Below, in pieces: positions 19,703 through 26,897 of a stretch of DNA of 26,897 nt (within the stretch, counting starts at the first letter, position 1; the number at the start of each line of letters is the position of its first letter). Both the position numbers and the translations under genes were made by a program. Source of the stretch: a virus. The notes under the pieces were generated by a model. The model ran no database searches. It saw only the letters and a list, made by a program, of their open reading frames with translations, and was not told the origin of the DNA. The stretch covers positions 997 through 27,893 of the IMG/VR virus record IMGVR_UViG_3300010233_000149; one strand, 5' to 3'.

Positions 19703-22700
19703 TTAGTACTGGAACACAGCATAGGCAGTTTGGGTAGAGGTTGCGTTCTGGAACAGGCTGAAAAAGGTCGTCGAGCCGTTGGAGGTGTTCGACGTATGCA
19801 GGAACTTGATTGTGGTTCCGGTGCTGGCAGTAAAGGTACTGGTGCTTGTCCCAGAGGGAATCACGTTGATTGCACCACCACCGTTAAACTCACCCTGAAC
19901 TACCGCTCCACCTGGCAAGACGGTCCCAATGGTTGCCGTAAAGGTTCCTCCAGAGGGGACCGTGTATGTAGATGTCGGTACTGCGAAGGCCGTCGCCCCC
20001 AGGTACTGCTCAGTGCTCAGAGACGTGAGCACGGGGAAGTTAGTCACTCCCAGTTGCTGTAGAGCCTGGAAGGTTGAGCCTGAGAATATGTGACTGGTCG
20101 AGATCGCCACATTCAGAGTCGATGCTGTTGTTGATCCCTGTTGATTGGAAGTCACGATCCACCAGTTACGGGGGATGAACAGGGTATTAGTACTGGTCTG
20201 CGCCGTTGAATAGTAGACCAGGTTCCCGTTGGTAGATGTGTAGTAGGGAGATGCCTGATACTTCGTGCTGTTGTTCGTCGGAAAATCTGCCGGCAATGTG
20301 TTCTCGTTCAGCATTGCCAAAATTTCGTTGGTGTTGCGGTAGTCGCGGCGAGTATACGAAAGCACAACACCACGAGTGTCGTCGCTGACGTTGCTTGGCA
20401 CAAACAGAAGGTCAACGTAATAGCTCTGGTTGATCCCCGTTGTCGGGATGGATGTACCCCCACCTCCATGAACGCCAGTGCTGAAGTAGAGATCACCCAC
20501 GGTGGAGGGGAACGGGGTAGTCAGGAACGGGTAGTTACCTTGCGGCTCATTGACAGCAATGGTGTACGTTGATCCCACGGCAATGGCAATCGGGGGATTG
20601 AACGTGGCTTGTTGCCACCCGCTGGAGGACTCATTGGTGAAGACCGTAGAGCCAAGCATAGAACCTGTAGCTTGGTTGAATAGATAGCCTACATGCGTTC
20701 CACCGTTGGCAGGACCACCCTTGTAGAACCTCGCCGCATTAACAGTGCCTACCGTTGCCGTGGAAAAGATCATGCCCAGGTTGAAGTTGGAGCCGTCCGT
20801 AAAGATCGGGTTCTGAATCGTGGACGTGTTGTTAAACATGCTCTCACCAGTCAATGCGAGATTCACAGTATCCACGCTCACATTCTGCGGCCAGAGAGAG
20901 CCGTTCAGAGACAGGTTGGTCGGCGGGTATGGAGACTCTGCTCGGTTATTAAGAGTGATGAAGTTATTGGGGGAGTTACCAATAGGCAGAGAACCGTTCT
21001 GGTTAATATTGCGCAACTTGATGGAATACTGCATGTTCTGAACAAAGGAAAGATCAGTAACGTTTCCGGCCACGGAAATATTCCACACCATTGCGTTTTG
21101 GTTGTGAACGGTCGGTACAGTATCACATAGGCCACGGAATACTCCAGTATACTCGATAGTCGATGCCGTGGAATTTACTCCTGTGTAGGCAAAGATTTCC
21201 TGATCCACCATAGACAGGTTGAACAGGCCCACGCCAATCTGTGTTGAAGTGGCCGTTGTCAGTGAGGCAAAGACTGTAGCTATGGAATCAACACTCATAC
21301 CAGTAGAGAGGGTGTCTCCACCAATAGTGCTTGGGTAGTTCACAGTTGAAGAAAGCACTGTGCGTGTAAGGAATCCTTGCACGTCTCCTACCTGCTGGAA
21401 GTCCGTCGAAGTATAGGGGTTAGACCAGATTTCGATCTGAGAAGAACCATCATTAGGGTATTCAGCGCCTGCCCAGATGCGATCAAGAGCACCTGGATTG
21501 ACCACGGCCAATTGGTCAAACTTGTAAGGAGCTTCGAAGATCAACGAATTTTGGATCGTGATGGGAGCAGGTAAGATACCGCCAGGATTGGTCCATTGCG
21601 TAGAAGTTGGGTCTGCATAGGAAGGTGCACCAAAACCGAACACGTCTTGTGCCAAGTCAAGGACTATTGTCTGATCGTCTGACTTACCAAGGTCCACACG
21701 AATGATGCGCATGGGACGATTGATCACTCCCAGCGATGTGTTGGTGAACGCAACCACGTCTCCTGGATTATTCAGATAGAACGTACGATCCACCTCCACT
21801 GTCACCTTGCTCATAGGAACACACAGTGCTCGCAGATCACGCCATGCTATGTTATTGGCCAGAGTCTGATCTTTTACTCCACTGTACTTTTCTTCCACGG
21901 AAATAACAGTGCCACCCTGAATCATCACGTTGGCCATGTCCTGGGCAAGACCGTATGCCTCCTGATAACTATCCTCACGTGCGGAGAAACGAACGTTGAT
22001 CTGGTTAGTGGTGTCTTCCCATGCCCCTTGCGTATAAGATTTCACGCGAATGGTGTTTGATTCGTTGATTGCCGGAACAGTGTTTATGTTGTACCCTGCG
22101 CGGGCTAGGGTGCATTCCCACAAACCAGAGTTTCGATTGACAAAAATAAAGCCATCTATCTGACGTTCAATCTCTATTAACAGTTCCGTGCATTGAATTG
22201 TGTTATCAATGACAAGGCTGATGCCATTACCTTCGTTGTACAGGGTAGTAGCTGCCGCCTGGAAGTTTGCAACATTAACTAGAGTGGGGCTTTGTCCCAA
22301 CCCCCACACCGTGTTGGTAAGAATCTCGTATATTACTTCCATGGGATTGGAATCAGTACCAATCCCGTTTGAGTCCGTGTTTACAATGTTCATTCCGCCG
22401 CTCAACCCAAGATTGTTGGGACAGCGGCGCACCTCAAAGGCCCATGGCTCGATCTGACTTGAGTTACCAAACCAGAACCCCCAAGCCAGTACATAGGCGA
22501 GACCCCGGAAGGCTGGAGTAACAGCAGTGAATACACTGTTCAGAGAGGCAATGCCCATCGAATAGATTCCGTAAACGCTGAAGTCCGGCTCAACACTATT
22601 TGTTTCTGTGTTAAGATTGCCACCAAAACCCAGCATGAATCCTTGATTGATATCCGTAGGGATGTCCAAAATTCTGGGGTCGGACCAAGTACCACCGAAC

Positions 22701-23818
22701 GGGGTTATTGTTCCGTTGATCTTAATGGTAACAGTGTCTCCGGATATATCCATCTCAACCGTAGCCTGCGACGATGTAAGGTCCACGCCGGTGATGTTAG
22801 CCAGAGTAACTCTACCGGCACTTGTGGGAGAGGTGAACGACACAAAATACTGTTGATCTATGTATTCAAACACCACACCGTAGCTATTTGGAGAAGTCAG
22901 TCCCTGGTCCTGCACTTTACATGCGAATCCGATGACCGAACCTTGATCGGAGGCAGTAGTAACATCGCTGCCTTGCAGTACGACCACCATCTTGATTTGA
23001 TCGGATAGTCTTGGCCGGCTAGGTTGTTGTAACAGAGCAACGTATGTGGAATTATCACCAGTTCCAAGTCCTGCCTGAATCGACGATCTCATATGAACCG
23101 TGTTCGAAGAGTTTTCAGTCGCGTAAATATTCGAAGCTGTAACCATGACCTGTTGTGTTGATTGTAGTGCACCACCTCCTGTTATTGGCCCCTCTGTCCC
23201 TGTGTTGTAGACAGCATAGTATGCGTTGGGATCAGTAGCTTCGAATTCCTGGACAGGTTGTCTTTGCTGTCCTTGACTGAAGTCGTCGAACCAGATAAAG
23301 GCCGGTTGAGCCGCGCCTAGATTGGGATCAACGTTCTGGGTCGTCGTTCCCACATAAAAATCTACCTCACCTGCAACACCACCGTTTCCAGGAGGAGCGT
23401 TTCCACCATACATGTCCTCCATGTCTATGAAGATACTACCTTCTCCTTGCGCACCAGAGAATACAACAAAATCCCCGATGTAAATGGTTTTATAAAAGTC
23501 AATAGGACCGAGACACACAGCCATTTGAATAGAGGCATAGTATCTATAGCTAATAGTAACCCGACTGGAAGAAAACAACCCTGACTTTATGTGAGTGGTG
23601 TTAGCCACAGAGACGATGTTTCCATACCACACAACATTGGGGGCGTTGAGCAAAACGGTTCCCCACACCAACGGTATAACTCGCCCCTGGGTGGCGGTCG
23701 GAAACTGGAAGTCACCAAGAGAAGCAGGTCGTGCATTCTCTACATGTGGTTTGGGCTGAAGCAAGATGGAAATGGCAAAAGCAGCAACCCAGAGAATTAG
23801 TGTTGTTAATGTAAACAT
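19703..23818 (-). CDS. Tail tip/central hub protein (gpJ/GTA gp15-like)
   Basis: 1371 aa; AGGA 5 nt before ATG 23818. It starts with a hydrophobic helix (LTTLILWVAAFAISILLQP), then PASLGDFQFPTATQGRVIPL and VWGTVLLNAPNVVWYGN, the conserved opening of phage hub proteins. The middle (VYEILTNTVWGLGQ, then CTELLIEIERQIDGFIFVNR, then NNPGDVVAFTNTSLGV) matches the putative phage tail protein domain of lambda J and RcGTA gp15-like hubs. The last about 550 residues are Ser/Thr/Asn-rich beta modules, probably exposed fibre-like domains. It forms the needle end of the tail that contacts the cell. It follows the BR0599-like gene directly. Confidence 0.85.
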   Translation of the reverse strand: MFTLTTLILWVAAFAISILLQPKPHVENARPASLGDFQFPTATQGRVIPLVWGTVLLNAPNVVWYGNIVSVANTTHIKSGLFSSSRVTISYRYYASIQMAVCLGPIDFYKTIYIGDFVVFSGAQGEGSIFIDMEDMYGGNAPPGNGGVAGEVDFYVGTTTQNVDPNLGAAQPAFIWFDDFSQGQQRQPVQEFEATDPNAYYAVYNTGTEGPITGGGALQSTQQVMVTASNIYATENSSNTVHMRSSIQAGLGTGDNSTYVALLQQPSRPRLSDQIKMVVVLQGSDVTTASDQGSVIGFACKVQDQGLTSPNSYGVVFEYIDQQYFVSFTSPTSAGRVTLANITGVDLTSSQATVEMDISGDTVTIKINGTITPFGGTWSDPRILDIPTDINQGFMLGFGGNLNTETNSVEPDFSVYGIYSMGIASLNSVFTAVTPAFRGLAYVLAWGFWFGNSSQIEPWAFEVRRCPNNLGLSGGMNIVNTDSNGIGTDSNPMEVIYEILTNTVWGLGQSPTLVNVANFQAAATTLYNEGNGISLVIDNTIQCTELLIEIERQIDGFIFVNRNSGLWECTLARAGYNINTVPAINESNTIRVKSYTQGAWEDTTNQINVRFSAREDSYQEAYGLAQDMANVMIQGGTVISVEEKYSGVKDQTLANNIAWRDLRALCVPMSKVTVEVDRTFYLNNPGDVVAFTNTSLGVINRPMRIIRVDLGKSDDQTIVLDLAQDVFGFGAPSYADPTSTQWTNPGGILPAPITIQNSLIFEAPYKFDQLAVVNPGALDRIWAGAEYPNDGSSQIEIWSNPYTSTDFQQVGDVQGFLTRTVLSSTVNYPSTIGGDTLSTGMSVDSIATVFASLTTATSTQIGVGLFNLSMVDQEIFAYTGVNSTASTIEYTGVFRGLCDTVPTVHNQNAMVWNISVAGNVTDLSFVQNMQYSIKLRNINQNGSLPIGNSPNNFITLNNRAESPYPPTNLSLNGSLWPQNVSVDTVNLALTGESMFNNTSTIQNPIFTDGSNFNLGMIFSTATVGTVNAARFYKGGPANGGTHVGYLFNQATGSMLGSTVFTNESSSGWQQATFNPPIAIAVGSTYTIAVNEPQGNYPFLTTPFPSTVGDLYFSTGVHGGGGTSIPTTGINQSYYVDLLFVPSNVSDDTRGVVLSYTRRDYRNTNEILAMLNENTLPADFPTNNSTKYQASPYYTSTNGNLVYYSTAQTSTNTLFIPRNWWIVTSNQQGSTTASTLNVAISTSHIFSGSTFQALQQLGVTNFPVLTSLSTEQYLGATAFAVPTSTYTVPSGGTFTATIGTVLPGGAVVQGEFNGGGAINVIPSGTSTSTFTASTGTTIKFLHTSNTSNGSTTFFSLFQNATSTQTAYAVFQY

Positions 23819-23824
23819 GGTATC

Positions 23825-24691
23825 CTAGAGATTGTCGTTTATTCCAGACACGAACGGGTTACTGGTCGGAACCTGAATGAAACCTAGAAAATTGATTCCA
23901 TTGGTGAACTTCACATTGCATGTACCAAGAGAGTGATCGCATCCCGCGAAAGTAGAGATCGTTTGTGTTGACACGTTCTCAAAGAAGGGCAAGATCAGTT
24001 GTAGAGTATCTGTGCTCTGACCAACAACCAAACGGTAATTTCCATTATGGAAAGCGAAACCAGAAATGGCCCAACCTGTTCCCTTAGCTGCTGATATACC
24101 AGCCACAGTCACGAGAGACTCGTTGGTACTGGTGACCGTGCTGGCATACACGAAAGCGGTAGAATTTACCGTACATCCGGAATCATACAACACATGGTTG
24201 CAATTGGACTGAAAGATGAATCGGGGTAGTTGTCTTTCTAGGTTCTGAGACACCGGGAAAACTCCGACATCTGTCATACCACCGGCATCATTGTATGTGA
24301 CTGATTTAATTGTCCCGTAGAACATCGGTTGTGCAAAGTTCGTACTATCTAAAGCCTGCAACCGATAGATGGACAAAGTACCTGGAGTGGCTGGCAGATT
24401 GTTCGCATACACCTGCGCAAGAGGATGGGAATTCGGCATGGAAACCTGAAGCACCTGCGTCCGAGTTTCACTTCCTACCTGAATGTTTTGCCTACTGATG
24501 GCGACGGGTTGAAACGAGATAGTAGATTGAGTGCTAGAGGATACACCTGGATTAAAAGTCGAAATGTAGTTGAATGTTTTCGACTGATTGCTCATGGGGA
24601 AGGTACTACCGTTGCACGACCAAAAGTAAAGTTCAATCGGTCGGGACTGTTGTACAGAGTCCTCATAGAAATTAAAATTAGTACTATTCAT
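23825..24691 (-). CDS. Tail tip protein, DUF2163/phage BR0599-like
   Basis: 288 aa. The C-terminal part contains CNHVLYDSGC and later FAGCDHSLGTCNVKFTNGIN followed by FLGFIQVPTSNPF, the Cys-rich closing motif of the BR0599/DUF2163 family (RcGTA gp13-like). In the GTA tail these cysteines bind an iron-sulfur cluster in the hub, which could apply here. It lies between another tail protein and the large hub, as in GTA-like modules, with gaps of only 3-6 nt. The NlpC/P60 peptidase usually found next in GTA-like modules (gp14) is absent. Confidence 0.82.
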   Translation of the reverse strand: MNSTNFNFYEDSVQQSRPIELYFWSCNGSTFPMSNQSKTFNYISTFNPGVSSSTQSTISFQPVAISRQNIQVGSETRTQVLQVSMPNSHPLAQVYANNLPATPGTLSIYRLQALDSTNFAQPMFYGTIKSVTYNDAGGMTDVGVFPVSQNLERQLPRFIFQSNCNHVLYDSGCTVNSTAFVYASTVTSTNESLVTVAGISAAKGTGWAISGFAFHNGNYRLVVGQSTDTLQLILPFFENVSTQTISTFAGCDHSLGTCNVKFTNGINFLGFIQVPTSNPFVSGINDNL

Positions 24692-24694
24692 GTA

Positions 24695-25954
24695 TTATGC
24701 CAAAACCGCCAACGTGGGAAAACTCATAGTCATGGTGCCTAACAGATCGCTGTGAGAGCACTTGATCGCGTCACTTGCCGAACGTGTTTTTTCCAAAACA
24801 CAGACACGACTTACGGTGGATACCGGAATAGTATAGGGAGAAATTGGAGTGAATGTTACAGATTCCGTACTGGCGGATACCACGGCGGTTGAAATAACCT
24901 GAAAATCGTTGAATCCAGTACTCGTGTTGGTGGTGTTGTACACACGTATGTACACCCTGGGCTGCTTGCCGAGTGCTGTATTGGACGTAATACCCGTGTT
25001 CTGTACCAACATAGTTGACGTTGATATAGGTAGGTTCTGCTGCAACAAGAGATCATTACCGAATGTCGGCATTAAAAAGGCAGTCTGTTGTCCGGCTAGG
25101 TAGTGCGACAATAGGCGTAACTGCCACTGTCTGGTACGACTGAAATTCGACACAAAGGTTTTGGCGCTCCCTCGTTTTGGGTTAGCCTGATACGAGAACT
25201 GAGACTGAGCACCCGTCTGTCCGTCCACTATCACGATAGAGATGTCGCTACTCTCTTTAGCGGATTCCTGAATCATGTTGGGATCGTCAAGGATCAATGC
25301 CCCTGCATCTGGGCCGAATGTCATTACATTGAACCCTCCCGTGGAGGAGGGTAGAAAAACAGTGGACGCTGGACCGTTTCCTGCCAGGTTCACAGAATTG
25401 TCCAGACATGCAAACTCAATGCTGTAGTCTGTTACGTTAGTGTATCCACGTGCACTTTTTACAGGTATCTTTACAAAGAAATTTCTCACCGGGTATACTT
25501 GCGTTCCAGCCGGCCACGCAAACGCAGTGCTTGAGGCAAACGTCAAACTACTGGACGTAACCATGGTGATGGTGGACGGAGATGCGTAGTCCGTACTCAC
25601 ATCATCATTGCTTATCAGCAGAACACCGTCCCCCACTCTAAAATCACTAAGCGTCGTATTACAGAAGATAGTAGATGCTCCACTTGAACAAGATGCCGTT
25701 AGATAGGTAACATCAGGCCATAACGGTACGGCATAAGTGGAAGACTGAGTACCCCAAAAGATGTTTTCGATCTGGTCTCTAGTAGACGACTCTTCAGCAT
25801 GGACCAACATTGAATACGATTGCCGTGGCGCAACCCGCAAGGATACACGTTGTTCCGTACCATCTTTGTGGATCAGAACGCTGGTCAATGCCTCAAAAAC
25901 TTCCGGCAGAGGAGTCTCCGGCCGGAACAAGAATGGAGTGGGTGCAACACTCAA
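24695..25954 (-). CDS. Tail protein between tape measure and hub
   Basis: 419 aa. The N-terminus has VFEALTSVLIHKDGTEQRVS followed by LRVAPRQSY, a pattern I know from siphovirus virion proteins encoded directly after the tape measure (distal tail-type proteins). The rest is Ser/Thr-rich beta sequence. The start directly abuts the tape-measure stop (1 nt or less) and the stop is 3 nt from the next start, so the tail genes are tightly coupled. Distal tail function is inferred from position and the N-terminal pattern. Confidence 0.7.
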   Translation of the reverse strand: MSVAPTPFLFRPETPLPEVFEALTSVLIHKDGTEQRVSLRVAPRQSYSMLVHAEESSTRDQIENIFWGTQSSTYAVPLWPDVTYLTASCSSGASTIFCNTTLSDFRVGDGVLLISNDDVSTDYASPSTITMVTSSSLTFASSTAFAWPAGTQVYPVRNFFVKIPVKSARGYTNVTDYSIEFACLDNSVNLAGNGPASTVFLPSSTGGFNVMTFGPDAGALILDDPNMIQESAKESSDISIVIVDGQTGAQSQFSYQANPKRGSAKTFVSNFSRTRQWQLRLLSHYLAGQQTAFLMPTFGNDLLLQQNLPISTSTMLVQNTGITSNTALGKQPRVYIRVYNTTNTSTGFNDFQVISTAVVSASTESVTFTPISPYTIPVSTVSRVCVLEKTRSASDAIKCSHSDLLGTMTMSFPTLAVLA

Positions 25955-26897
25955 TTAAACTCCTATGCCTTTCTTAACCGCATTAGGATTGCGAGTAATC
26001 GCGTTGATGACGTGATTCTGTCCTTCAGGGCTGTTTAAGAATGCCCCAAGCTCGTTAGGGTCTGTGAAGTTTGCAATATGAACATTAACAGACGGAGCAA
26101 GGGCAGCACCATTAGGCACGATTGAGCCGCTACTCTTTGGCATGAATATTTCTGGTCCTTGCTCGCCAACCAAATAGGGCGTTCCACCGCTGACATCACC
26201 GCCAGAGGCTTTACCACCGCCGAACAGACCGCCTATCAGGCTTCCAAGACCGGCTCCTGCGCCCCCTCCTGCTCCTGCCCCTCCGCCTCCTAACAACATT
26301 TGGAACGTCTGATTCAGGGCGAGCTTGATTAAATCCTGTTGGATGTTACCCAGTAAACCCTGCCAGTTAACCTTGCCTTTTTGCACGAACTGAGTCACGG
26401 CGTCTGTCATATCTTTGTAAGAATCTGTTACCAGACGCTTGGTCCCGGTCACGTTGTCGTCTATCTCTGCTTTGACGGATTCGAACCCGGCCTTCAGACC
26501 ACCGCTGAACGTATTGCTCTGTTCGTCCATCTTCTCTTTGATCTTGTCCTGTTCCAAATTATACTGAGCAAGAGTTATCTTGCCTTCAGCATAAGCATCG
26601 GTGAGACCCTTGAGTTCATTGACAGCCTTGGTGGTATCAAACTTATCCAGGATTTTCTGTGTTTCCTTCATGGCCTCCAGATGGGCTTTAACTTCTTCAG
26701 TGTCCTTTACGCCAGGGGATGCCGATTCAGGCCCACCGGAGGGTTGTGTTGTGGACTGTGCTGACGGGGCTGCGGCTTTGGAATTCTCTCTAAGTTTCTT
26801 CATGAGATCACTGAACGCTGTTTCAGTGGTGCCTTGTTCAGAAGTGAACCCCTCAGCAAACGCCTTGGCCGCTTTTTTTCCATCACTAGCCAGTGCG
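25955..26897 (-). CDS. Tape-measure protein, C-terminal part (5' truncated)
   Basis: The minus-strand frame is open through the right edge, so the first visible Met (26803) is not the true start. Seen: a charged helical region (KDTEEVKAHLEAMKETQKIL and following), WQGLLGNIQQDLIKLALNQT, a Gly/Ala-rich stretch GGGGAGAGGGAGAGLGSLIG, and GGTPYLVGEQGPEIFMPKSS near the end. The last motif and the Gly-rich segment are typical of the C-terminus of lambda-type tape-measure proteins. The full gene probably extends a long way beyond the window. Its chaperones are on the other strand at 872-1617. Confidence 0.88.
   Translation of the reverse strand, partial: ALASDGKKAAKAFAEGFTSEQGTTETAFSDLMKKLRENSKAAAPSAQSTTQPSGGPESASPGVKDTEEVKAHLEAMKETQKILDKFDTTKAVNELKGLTDAYAEGKITLAQYNLEQDKIKEKMDEQSNTFSGGLKAGFESVKAEIDDNVTGTKRLVTDSYKDMTDAVTQFVQKGKVNWQGLLGNIQQDLIKLALNQTFQMLLGGGGAGAGGGAGAGLGSLIGGLFGGGKASGGDVSGGTPYLVGEQGPEIFMPKSSGSIVPNGAALAPSVNVHIANFTDPNELGAFLNSPEGQNHVINAITRNPNAVKKGIGV

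Noticed and set aside
22643-23008. Rightward ORFs within the tail hub gene
   Set aside because: They are antisense shadows of the long leftward hub gene without start signals.

Overview
The window is a continuous piece of a tailed dsDNA bacteriophage (or prophage) genome, cut at both ends inside genes: a Toprim-domain gene at the left and the tape-measure gene at the right. A lambda/GTA-like tail tip, a tape-measure protein and a frameshifting tail-chaperone pair suggest a long non-contractile tail (siphovirus type). Lipobox proteins, heptosyltransferase-like (GT9) genes and a tRNA that does not encode CCA suggest a Gram-negative bacterial host whose tRNAs are finished by a CCA-adding enzyme. 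The host genus cannot be named from the sequence. I saw no rRNA, CRISPR array or insertion sequence.

Layout. Bases 1-13735 read rightward. They hold a Toprim protein and a small unknown gene; tail assembly chaperones with a -1 frameshift signal; a phage sigma-70 factor followed by an endonuclease VII-like HNH protein; small unknowns; a lipoprotein; a glycosyltransferase; an orphan DNA methyltransferase; further unknowns; a collagen-like tail fibre; and a translationally coupled cassette of a methyltransferase-like protein, two GT9-like proteins, an FkbM methyltransferase and a GT-A glycosyltransferase. Bases 13762-16858 are a mixed region with a lipoprotein that may have a clan-CD-like fold, a leftward Xer-like tyrosine recombinase and several small rightward genes including an HExxH protein. 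Bases 16836-26897 read leftward. In transcription order they hold the tape measure, two tail-tip proteins, a 1371-aa tail hub, an initiator-type tRNA, an XhlA/holin-like protein, a second FkbM methyltransferase, a metallophosphoesterase and a small protein.

Expression signals are the most striking content. Four rightward promoters share the core TGTGRTACACTT, one of them just before the sigma gene itself. A second group carries CCTATAAT. At four genes the -10 box ends only 5-6 nt before the start codon, so the mRNAs would be leaderless. The tRNA has the same geometry, so its transcript would begin at or very near its mature 5' end. That tRNA carries the three G:C anticodon-stem pairs and the A11:U24 pair of initiator tRNAs. 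One reading is that this phage redirects both promoter recognition (own sigma) and translation initiation (own initiator tRNA plus leaderless messages). The tail chaperones lie on the opposite strand from the tape measure, about 24 kb away, which is unusual for a siphovirus. Glycan genes occur in three separate places as paralogues, suggesting a sugar-modification system linked to the receptor-binding fibre or the host envelope.
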